Notes under the pieces: generated by a model | The model's database searches: none | Seen by the model: the letters and a program-made list of their open reading frames with translations, nothing else | Told to the model about the DNA's origin: nothing | Source: Larus michahellis | Lineage: Eukaryota > Chordata > Aves > Charadriiformes > Laridae | DNA: 64,000 nt | Direction of reading: 5' to 3' | Assembly (NCBI RefSeq): GCF_964199755.1 | Contig: NC_133929.1 | Span: 2,249,806-2,313,805, forward strand | Program-made: the position numbers and the translations under genes | Shown here: piece after piece, positions 45,201 through 57,200 of the stretch | How the letters are laid out: each line of letters starts with the position of its first letter | Numbering within the stretch: position 1 is the first letter of the stretch

Positions 45201-48200
45201 TTATCTCCAAAAATAAAATTACCAATAATGTAATTCCCATGAAAGAGTACTTCAGAACTTTCTTCCACTTAGTGGAAATTTATGAAAGTTTAATGTTCAG
45301 AAACATCTTTACTCAGGGTAGGGGCACAGTCTGCAGGTGGTTGGGGGGGGTGGGGCTGTTTTGTCTGAGTTGCTTTGGTTTTTTTAAATTACTGATATTG
45401 TCTTAAGGATAGTCACTTGAAAGAAGCCCAGCTTTCAGGAACTTTGGTTATTTCCAGGATGTGTACTTTGAAATCTTTGCTACAAAATAGTAATATTATT
45501 TTGAAATACTTTATTAAGTCAGTGTAAAACCCTAGAGGCTAACTACATTACAATGGTGCTCTTTACTAGCCAAGAATCACACAATTTCTTGTTTATCTCA
45601 GTTTACATACAAAGTTATTGCTACATTTGGAGATAACTGCAATACCTGATATCTAGCTTTCTCATTACAGATTTTAATTAAAAAAAAAAATTTATCATTA
45701 CTTTCTATCAGTATTAATATTTAAGTAAATGACATTTAAAAATTTTACTACTTTCCTCTGGAGGTGCTACTGGAAAGAATAGTTTTTCCCCCTTCAGCAA
45801 ACAAGACACATGACTGTAATAACCAATTAGGTCCGAGAGTGAAGCAAAGCGACGTCCACCAATGTAATAGTCTCCACACATGGCAATAATCCTGTTAATA
45901 AAAAAAAGGAAGCTTGACAGAAGAAAATCTTTTGCTACAAACCATTGGGGTGTTTTTTTGTTGATTTTGTGATTTACTGTTTTTTAAAAGGAAGTTAGGA
46001 TAACATTGAGTCTTTAAAGCAGGCTGTCTACGTTCAACAAAATGCAATATTACAAACTTTCTCTCTCTCTCTCATATATATACACATACATACCCCCTTA
46101 ACTAATGAATATCTCATCAGCAATTACTGATAAACATCATGACATAAAAATATTTGAAGACTGTAAAGGAGATGTAGATTTACAAAAAAGTATGGAGATT
46201 TGCTAGAACTAAATGAAAGGCTCATGGACAGGGCTTTAAACTAGTATCGAAGGGGGAAGGGGATAAAACCAGGCCCACTAGTAACGAGCCTAGGGATAAA
46301 GGGCCAAGGATGGGGGTGAAACCGGTGGCCCAGCTCAAGTGCATCTACACGAATGCACGTAGCATGGGCAACAAACGGGATGAGCTGGAAGCCATTGTGC
46401 AGCAGGACAGCTATGATGTAGTGGCCATCATGGAAACGTGGTGGGATGACTGTCACGACTGGAATGCTGCAATGAATGGCTATAAGCTCTTCAGAAGGGA
46501 CAGGCAAGGGAGGAGAGGCGGGGGTGTGGCTCTGTACATTAGGGAATGTTTTGATTGTATGGAGTGATTCCAGTGATGATAAAGTCGAGTGTTTATGGGG
46601 AAGGATGAAGGGGAAGGCAAATAAGGGAGATGTTGTGCTGGGAGTATGCTAGAGACCACCCGGCCAGGATGAGGACACAGATGAAGTATTCTATAAGCGG
46701 CTGGCTGAAGTCTCGCAGTCGCCAGCCCTTGTTCTGCTTGGGGACTTCAACCTGCCGGGTATCTGCTGGAAATACAACACAGCAGAGAGCAGGCAGGCTG
46801 CGAGGTTCCTCGAGTGCATGGAAGAGAACTTCCTGACACAACTGGTAGGGGAGCCTACCAGGGGAGGTGCCTCGCTAGACCTACTGGTCACAAACAGAGA
46901 AGGACTAGTGGGAGATGTGGTGGTCGGAGGTCGTCTTGGGCTTAGTGATCACGAAATGGTCAAGCTTTCAATTCATAGTGATGTAAGGAGGGGGGTTAGC
47001 AAAACCTCCACCTTGGACTTCCAGAGGGTGGACTTTGGCTTGTTCAGGACACCGGTTGAGAGAGTCCCTTGGGAGACAGTCCTGAAGGGCAAAGGGGTCC
47101 AGGAAGGCTGGACGCTCTTCAAGAAGGAAATCTTAAAGGCCCAGGAGCAGGCTGTCCCCAAGTGTCGCAAGTCTAAAGGGCGGGGAAAATGGCCAGCCTG
47201 GATGAATAAGGAACTTTTTAAATAGGAATAATAGGACTTGGGAATAAAAGGAGGGCTTACCACCTTTGGAAGAAGGGACAGGCAACTCAGGAGGAGTACA
47301 GAGATCTCGTTAGGTTATACAGAGAGAAAATTAGGAAGGCAAAAGCCCAGCTGGAGCTCAACTTGGCCACTAACATTAAGGACAACAAAAACAGTTTTTA
47401 TAAATACATCAACAGAAAGAGAGCCAGGGGGAATCTCCATCCCTTACTGGATGCCGGGGGGGAAAGTTGCAACCAAGGACGAGGAGAAGGCTGAGATACT
47501 GAATGCCTTCTTTGCCTCTGCCTTCAATAGTCAGACCAGCGATCCCCAGGGTGTTCAGCCTCCGGAGCTGGAAGATAAGGATGGAGAGCAGAACAACCCA
47601 CCCATAATCCAGGAGGAAGTAGTCAATGATCTGCTTCTGCACCTAGACGCACATAAGTTGATGGGGCCGGATGGGATTCACCCAAGAGTACTCAGGGAGC
47701 TGGCGGGAGAGCTCACCAAGCCTCTCTCCATCATTTATCAACAGTCTTGGTCAACAGGGCAGGTACCAGATGACTGGAAGGTGGCTAATGTGACGCCCAT
47801 CTACAAGAAGGGTCAGAAGGAGGATCCGGGGAACTACAGGCCTGTCAGCCTGACCTCGGTACCAGGGAAGATCATGGAGAGGATCATCTCGAGTGAGCTC
47901 TCACGGCAAGTGCAGGGCAGCCAAGGGATCAGGGCCAGCCAGCACGGGTTTAGGAAAGGGAGGTCCTGCTTAACCAACCTGATCTCCTTCTATGACCATG
48001 TGACCCGCCTTCTGGACGCGGGGAAGGCTGTGGACGTTGTCTATCTGGAGGGACACAGAAGTGCTGGAGCGTGTCCAGAGGAGAGCTACCAGGCTGGTGA
48101 GGGGTCTGGAGACCAGGGCATATGAGGAGAGGGTGAGGGAGCTGGGCATGTTTAGCTTGGAGAAGAGGAGGCTGAGGGGAGACCTCATTGCCCTCCACAA

Positions 48201-51200
48201 CTACCTGAAAGGAGGGTGGAGAGAGGTGGGTGGTGGCCTCTTCTCCCAGGCGAATAATGACGGGACCAGAGGAAATGGTCTGAAGCTGTGGCAGGGGAGG
48301 TTTAGGTTAGATATTAGGAGGAATTACTTTACTGAAAGAGTGGTCAGGCACTGGAACAGCCTGCCCAGGGAGGGCGTTGAGTCACCATCCCTAGAGCTGT
48401 TTAAGAAATGTCTAGATGTGGCACTTCAGGGCATGCTCTAGTGGCAGAGACTGTAGGTTGTTTGATTGGACTCGATGATCTCAAAGGTCCTTTCCAACCA
48501 TGAAGATTCTATGATTCTATGAAATTAAATACAAGAATCTAATTACCAGCGTACTGGATAAATGACATACTACATTAGTAGAGGTAACAGCATTAATACT
48601 TCTATCATGCAGGACATACAGCTTATATGATAGGCCCGTAAAAATCTGGCAAAGAATCAATATATTTTGGTAACAAATAACTGCATTTAATTATACAGTG
48701 CAGAATACTGAAATAACTTCAAAATTTAGTCACTTTTCTAAAGTTAGTCTAGTATCCATGCTAAAAAATAAGAAATACATTTGTAATGATACTGTACTCA
48801 ATTTAAAAGCCTTCTAATAAATAGGAAAAATGCCTAAAAAACCACCATTTCAATAGTTTAACACAAAAGAAAATTCTTATAAAATAGCTCATCTTACTCA
48901 CTAACTTATGTAGTTGGGGGGCGTGTGTTTGTTTGGGGTTGGGGTTTTTTTGCAGGGTGGTACTGTGTATTTTAGTACTCAGATTTGTGAACGCACTTGT
49001 CATGCCAAAAAATGGAAAATACCACGTCTGTTCACATGGCTATGCAATACAAGTTCTAAAAACAGTCAGAAATAATTGATTTAGGTAAGAGAGTTAACAG
49101 TTTTTAAAGCATTTGTACTACACAAGAGTCATTTGGACAAGGAAAAAAGTATATAAGTTGAAACACTATTTTTGACGAGACAATCCAAAGAAACAATCAC
49201 TTATGTAAATTGATGGCATCAAGAGAACCTGAATTTTTCCAGTAGTCCTGAGTAATAACACTTCTTTAAAAATGCGAAGAGCTATCTGGAAAAGCAACTT
49301 GGAGAAGGGAGAAAATACTGACAGAGGGATTGAACTACTCCTTTAGTTAAACATGGGGGGGGGAAGTGAACATGATATTTGATCTACTTAAAGAATTTTG
49401 GTCTTTGGGTAAAAATTGTGAAATCAGCAGTTTTATGAAACCCGCAGAATGCTAAAACCAGTTTACAATAAATTATGTAGTAAATAGGAAGAACATAATA
49501 CTTTCCACCAGAACTGTTGCAGAGCATCAAAACAATGATTTTTAGGATCATAGAATAATTTAGGTTGGAAAAAACCTTTAAGATCATTGAGTCCAACCGT
49601 TAACCTAACACTACCAAGTCAAGTCCACCACTAAACCATGTCCCTAAGTGCCATGTCTACCCGTCTTTTAAATACCTCCATGGATGGTGACTCAACCACT
49701 TCCCTGGGCAGCCTGTTCTGATGCTTAATAACGCTTTCGGTGTAAAAATTTTTCCTAATATCCAGTCTGAACCTCCCCTGGCGCAACTTGAGGCTGTTTC
49801 CTCTTGTCCTATGGCCTGTTACTTGGGAGAAGAGACCGACCCCCACCCCTCTACAACCTCCTTTCAGGTAGTTCTGGAGAGCAAGAAGGTCTCCCCTCAG
49901 CCTCCTTTTCTCCAGGCTAAACAACCCCAGCTCCCTCAGCCGCTCCTCACAAGACTTGCTCTCTAGACCCTCAATCAGCCTAGATGCGCTCCAGCACCTC
50001 AATGTCTTTCTTGTGGTGAGGGGTCCAAAACTGGACACAGTACTTGAGGTGCAGTCTCACCAGTGCTGAGAACAAGGGGACGATCACTTCCCTAGTCCTG
50101 CTGGCCACACTGTTCCTGATACAGGCCAGGATGCTGCTGGCCTTCTTGGCCACCTGGGCACACTGCTGGCTCATAGTCAGCTGGCAGTCAACCAATGCCC
50201 CCAGGTCCTTTTCTGCCAGGCAGCTCTCCAGCCACTCTGCCCCAAGCCTGTAGCGCTGCATGGGGTTGTTATGACCCAAGTGCAGGACCCGGCACTTGGC
50301 CTTGTTGAACCTCATACCATTGGCCTCGGCCCATCGATCCAGCCTGTCCAGATCCCTCTGCAAAGCCTTCCTACCCTCAAGCAGGTGGACACTCCCACCC
50401 AACTTGGTGTCGTCTGCAAACTTACTGAGGGTGTGCTCAATCCCCTCCTCCAGATCATTGACAAAGATACTAAAGAGAACTGGCCCCAATACTGAGCCTT
50501 GGGGAACACTGCTCGTGACTGGCTGCCAACTGGATTGAACTCCATTCACCACTGCTCTCTGGGCCCGGCCCTCCAGCCACTTTTTTTACCTGGTGAACAG
50601 TACACCTGTCCAAGCCATGGGCAGCCAGTTTCTCCAGGAGGATGCTGTGGGAAGAGGTGTCAAAAGCTTTACTAAAGTCCGGGTAAACAACATCCACGGC
50701 CTTTCCCTCATCCACCAAGCGGGTCCCTTTGTCATAGGAGGAGATCAGGTTTGTCAAGCAGGACCTGCCTTTCATGAACCCATGCTGACTGGGCCTGATC
50801 GCCTGGTTGTCCTGCATGTGCTGCATAATGGCACTCAGGATGCTATCACTCCGGATGATCTGTTCCATGACCTTCCCAGGCACTGAGGTCAGACTGACAT
50901 GTAGTTCCCCGGATCCTCCTTCCGGCCCTTCTTGTAGATGGGCGTCACATTTGCTAGACGCCAGTCAACTGGGACCTCCCCGGTTTGCCAGGACTGCTGG
51001 TAAATCATGGAAAGTGGCTTGGTGAGCACTTCCGCCAAAGGAGGAAGTCTTATGACATGCCTTCACAAACTGAAGTCTAAGAATATATAATGTCATTGAT
51101 CAGTGAAGATAAAAATATGCAATAAAAGGCAAGAAATTGAGAGAAACTATTAGTCAATGAATCAAATTTCACTTAAGGAAAAAACATCTAACATCATGTT

Positions 51201-54200
51201 ACTCATCTCTCCAGTTTCCAGAAGACAAGTTATCTTAAAGATATTTCAAAACAAATTACAGTACAAAAGGTTAAACATGTCTGACTACTTAGTTTTCTAC
51301 TTAGCATTTGACTTCTTTACAAAGTTCATGAACAATTCAAAAACAAAAGGAAAAAATAAATTTCACTGCTGAGAAACTCAGATGAGTATATTATTTATCC
51401 CTAGTTGGTTTCTTACACTTTTATTCTATTTTTCCTCAACAGGTCAGTATTCTCATACATTCCTGCTTTAAAATCTCTCTTCTCAGGTCAGTTGTTTAAA
51501 CTATATTATTATATTTTATTATTTTTTAAGCAGATAGCACTGCAAGGGGAGTCAGAAAATAATATAACTTTAAGGATCTAGACTAGATCACTTGGCATAT
51601 TTTCTACCAGATTCCTTATAGAATCCATAGTAAATTATTCAGAGATTAGGCTTCTAAATGAAATTTAGTGTTTCACATTTTATTAGTAAATAAAAATAAA
51701 AATGAAACCTTTCTTCAAAACACACTGGACTAGTAAATACAAAGACTTCTGTAGTCACATAAAATTCTGAAGGACAAGATGAAAAGATAAAGGTTTTCCT
51801 TCCCAATATTTTATAACACTCAGCAACTCACCAAAAAACATACTACTTCAGCCAAAAAGAAATTCATTTCAATGGACTCAAACGCTATCTGTCAATCATA
51901 TGCTGCGTAAACATATGCCCTTATTCAACTTGGGGGAGAGGGATCTGGAAAACTTTCACCTAAAATATTGGTATTTTAGTCAAACAGAAATATGTAAGGA
52001 AAGTTTAATCTGAAAAATAACACTTTTAGGAAACAAAATATCAGTGAGATTGTTGAGCAATGGAAATTTCACCCATTTTTGGAAGGCTGCAATTGGCAAA
52101 GAACAAGCTTTGGTGAAAGTGACTCTTACACTCTGTGGGACCCAGTGGACGCATCCCTATATTTGGCTGAAATAACTTCACGACTGCCATTCTTGAGGCT
52201 GAAAAATGTTTGAGTGTAGCATCTGCCCTTCTAATATCAAAAACATACACTCTGCAGTAAACAAATTAAACCAAAAGCATGTACATTCTATGAAGAACAG
52301 TATCAGCAAACAAATTAGTTTCCTTTGAATAGCTGAAAGATGATGGAACAGCTCGTTCTGGGCGTCATCTCAAGGCATGTGGAGGAAAAGAAAGCTATCG
52401 GAAGTACTCAACATGGATTCACCAAGGGGAAATCATGTCTGACTAGTCTGATAGCCTTCTATGATGGCATGACTGGATGGAGAGATGAGGGGAGGGCAGT
52501 GGACATTGTCTACCTTGACTTAAGCAAGGCGTTCGACACGGTCTCCCACAGCATCCTCATAGGGAAGCTTAGGAAGAGTGGGCTAGATGAATGGACAGTA
52601 AGGTGGATAGATAACTGGATGAAAGACAGAGCTCAGAGGGTCGTGATTAGGGGCACAGAGTCTAGTTGGAGACCAGTGACGAGTGGTGTTCCCCAGGGGT
52701 CAGTACTGGGTCCAGTCCTCTTCAACATATTCATCAACGACCTGGATGAGGGGACAGAGTGCACCCTCAGCAAGTTTGCTGATGACACAAAGCTGGGAGG
52801 GGTGGCTGACACACCGGAAGGCTGTGCTGCCATACAGAGAGACCTGGACAGGCTGGAGAGTTGGGCGGAGAGGAACCTTATGAAATTCAACAAGGGCAAG
52901 TGTAGGGCCCTGCACCTGGGGAGGAATAACCCCATGCACCAGGACAGGTTGGGGGCTGACCTGCTGGAGAGCAGCTCTGTGGGAAGAGGCCTGGGAGTCC
53001 TGGTGGACAACAGGATGACCATGAGCCAGCAATGTGCCCTTGTGGCCAAGAAGGCCAATGGCATCCTGGGGTGCATCAAGAAGAGTGTGGCCAGCAGGTT
53101 GAGGGAGGTCATCCTCCCCCTCTACTCTGCTCTGGTGAGGCCGCATCTGGAATACTGTGTCCAGTTCTGGGCCCCCCAGTTCAAGAGGGACAGGGAACTA
53201 CTGGAGAAGGTACAGCGGAGGGCTACCAAGATGATCAAGGGACTGAAGCACCTCTCTTATGAGGAAAGGCTGAGAGCCCTGGGTCTGTTTAGCCTGGAGA
53301 AGACTGAGAGGGGACCTCATCAATGCTTATAAATATCTAAAGGGCGGGTGTCAAGAGCATGGGGACAGACTCTTCTCAGTGGTGCCCAGTGATAGGACAA
53401 GGGGCAACGGGCACAAGCTGGAACACAGGAAATTCCATCTCAACGTGAGGAGGCACTTCTTTACTTTGAGGGTGGCAGAGCACTGGAACAGGCTGCCCAG
53501 AGAGGTGGTAGAGCCTCCTTCTTTGGAGATACTCAAAACCTGCCTGGACGCATTCCTGTGCAACCTGCTCTGGGTGACCCTGCTCTGGCAGGGGGGTTGG
53601 ACTAGATGGTCTCCAGAGGTCCCTTTCAACCCCTGCCATTCTGTGATTCTGTTATCTCTTCACATATTTAACAGGTCCAAGAAGGAAAGATTCTTTAAGA
53701 TTTGAAAAGATTATAAGGATCCCTTTCTTAGAAAGTAGTCTTTAATGGTTTCCCATTTTCTATCTGAGACACCAGAAACAATTTTATGGTGGACATGAAG
53801 GAACATTCAACACCTGATATTGGCTACAATAAGCAGAAGTTATTTAAAATAGCACTTAAAAAGCAAGTATTAACATAATTTAATTTTCTACTACTGCTAC
53901 ATAGTAACCAGTTCCCAAACAAGAATCAGTATAGCTGAGAAGCATGAATTGTTAGCTCAGACAACACGATGCAAACATGAGCATGCTATTTCTGTTTGCT
54001 TTGCAAGTAAATTTGCTTTCTGTTTATTTCTTGTTATCTAGATAGCTGACAAAGGCTTTTTCTACTGCTGAAGATGATATCCTATTTTGTGAAGATGAAC
54101 ATTACAGAGCAGCACACTACTTGCTGACTAACATTCAAGTGCTTCATATCTCATTTACACTAAATGAGAACAAATTAATGTATATAACTTCCTAATAGTA

Positions 54201-57200
54201 AAATAATCCTGGTTACAATTTCGGATAAAGGGCTATTTGTATTTAGAACAACTAATTCTAACTCATACTGAAAGCTGATTCCAGCAAATCCTCATATTGT
54301 TAAATACGTAATTGCTTTGTTTCCCCTTGTTATTTCTTTCTTATAAAGGAAGCACCCAGATTTGCTACGACTTTGACATTCAAGTATGTCCTGTGAGCTG
54401 CAATAACTGAGGAATAGACTCAAAACAATCTCCTCAGATTACTAATAAGATGCCTGCATGTTACCGTAAATTTAGTCACAACAGCTTTAGACAAGCTTCT
54501 CTGTTCCTGTTGGTTTCCTCATGTTTTCATTCTTTAGCCTGTAAACGATTTTTTAAGTAGCATGGTTTAAAACAATTAAACCCTAGTAAAGAGCTACACC
54601 ATACATGGATAAAACGAAAAGTAAAAAATATTCAATTTATAATACAATTGTGTTCTATACTATACTAAGTTATAAACCCACAAATAAACAGGTTACATTT
54701 TTTTAAAAGAAAACATTTAATTCTCACCTAAAATGATTGACATTTGTTTTACTAAGGAATGAAAGCACAAATGAACCCGGTCTCCGATCACTCTCTCGAA
54801 TAAGGTAACTTCCAGGTTTTCCCGCTTGCCGAAGACGTTCTTCTGCAATTGCTCTGTCGAGTTTTCCATGATACCACCTAAAAAACAATGTAACAATGTG
54901 TCAGAATTTAAGGTGTCAGAATTTAAGGTGTCAGAATTTAAGGTGTCAGAATTTAAGGTGTCAGAATTTAAGGTGTCAGAATTTAAGGTGTCAGAATTTA
55001 AGGTGTCAGAATTTAAGGTGTCAGAATTTAAGGTGTCAGAATTTAAGGTGTCAGAATTTAAGGTGTCAGAATTTAAGGTGTCAGAATTTAAGGTGTCAGA
55101 ATTTAAGGTGTCAGAATTTAAGGCTTCTGTTTATTCTCACAGAACAGACCTGTGAAACTAATGAAAGTTCTCAGTTAAAACTGATGCAATTCCAAACCTT
55201 TGTTTCAAATACAGTTATCAGATGTTTACATGTGCAACCTCTCTCAAATTACTTATTTCCAATACACAGATTTTTTTAAAGCTTCACAGGTTCAGACAAC
55301 CCATTTCCCCAAATAACTCGCACTGGAGGAAAGCGCTCTGAACCATCCAAAGGGGACAAAGGCTCTCTATAACCAGCTGCTGCTTTCCTCCTCAATTTGC
55401 TCATTTTCAGTAAATGGGCAGAACCAGAGGTAACTGATCTGATGCAGGCTGTTGTATTTTAAGCCTACTCAAGCTTCAATTCAGGCTATAACCTGTTTCT
55501 AAAATGACAAACACAGATCACAGTATCAAAGCCTGCACCTAAACAAAATGACAGCAGTCACCAGACCATATTTCAGCCATAAAAAGTCTTCCCCAAACCC
55601 AACACGAAGCCTATTAAAATCAAATACAGATGCACAGCAACTCACAGACTGCAAAATATGACAAAAGAACACTTCAGTTTAAGGCAAGGGTTAGACTCAT
55701 CATTCAAACATTCCCTACCCTTACCTCAATTTTCTATTTACAAAACTCTAATCAGACCTCTTTCTACCCTAATCAAATGGGGGGGGAAGCAGCAGTGGAG
55801 GGAACAAACCCAACTGTTGCCAAGCGTTGTTCTCAAAACCTCTTAAAAAGGAAAACTTTTATACAGCTACTGTTTTATACTATTTAAATTATCAACTATT
55901 TCAGATCATTCACCTATTGATTCTACCAGTTCACGTACGTCTTGCAAGAGTTGCAAAAAAAGCAGAAATATTGCCAGAAATATTTTATCTATGAAATGGA
56001 AGTGAAAGTTGGCTTTGAGAACTCCTATCAGAATGAAAGTCAAATAAACTATACAGATACAGATCACATATACCGGCAGAAGCAGTACCAGTGTAGATAT
56101 TGTTTACATAGGCAAAGCTGCAGTCTTGTTAGTATAGCTCTCTCCTTTGCTTCTCCTCATCCTGATTAAAACAAGTTAAATCAGGGAAAGAGTTGTCTTG
56201 TCTGTACATTGTATAGCACTTGAGGCAACGTTAGATAGATCATGTCTGTGGTAGGTCAACCCCAGCTGGCATCTAGCCACCCATACAGCTGCTTGCTCAC
56301 TTTCTCCAACCCCCAGCAGAACAGGGTAGGGAATAGGAAGAGCAAAAGCAAGAAAATTCGAGGGTTGAGATAAAGTTTAATAAGTGAAGGAAGAATGAAG
56401 GAAGGGAGCTGGGGGAAACAGAAAACAAAACAACAGAAGCAATGCAAAGGCAATCACTTGCTACCTCCCACAAGCAGACCAACACCCACCCAGTTTCTAA
56501 GCAATGGCTACCTTGGAAGACCCCCCACGCCCCCCCCTTTTTTTTTTTTTAATTGTTGAGCATGAGCATGCTGAGCATGGTATGGAATATCCCTTTGGCC
56601 AGCTGTCCTGGCTGTCTCTCCTCTCAACTTCTTACCCACCTCTAGCCTACTTGCTGAAAGGCAGGGGGAGCAGAGTGAGAAACAGAGAAAGCCTTGACAA
56701 TTCCAGTGTGTAATCAACACTGTTTTAGCCACAAATCCAAAACAAAGCATCACAGGGGCTGCTATGAAGAAAGTTAACTCCAGCCCAGTCAGTCCCAGGA
56801 TACTCTCAAACAAGGCTCTGTAACCATTTTGAATTTTATAGGTCAAGATCAATAACTTAAATTTGATGCTGTTCCGACTGCCAAATGCTTAATGCATTCA
56901 GTTAGAAGCAATGCTTAACATCTCTCAACTTCACACCAAATATATTTTTTTCCTGAAGAGATGCAAAAATGTTGTCTTACCTACAGTGCACTATAATATT
57001 AGTCTCATGAAAAGAATTAAAGATTGGATAGGAGGATATCAAAGTAAAATAACTTGCCTAGTTATTCATAAAAAGAAAGCTGCCCCTCTGGCCATGACTC
57101 TTATCAAATGTACTAAATTCAAAAAGTAACTCAGTACTACTAAGATTTATACCCTTCATCATTGCCAAGGACAAGATCACCATAATTTCTAGTCACCTCT

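Noticed and set aside
46310..46567. Endonuclease-like frame as a cellular nuclease gene
   Set aside because: Sequence and order match the CR1 ORF2 endonuclease and it continues into CR1 RT.
54901..55123. Possible CRISPR-like array
   Set aside because: Direct head-to-tail repeats with no spacers, in a vertebrate intron.
54826..55279. Two open frames (109 and 127 codons) of repeated VSEFK and CQNLR peptides
   Set aside because: They are produced by the 15-bp tandem array, which cannot create stops once open in a frame; no start context, no homology, and the array lies in an intron on the other strand.
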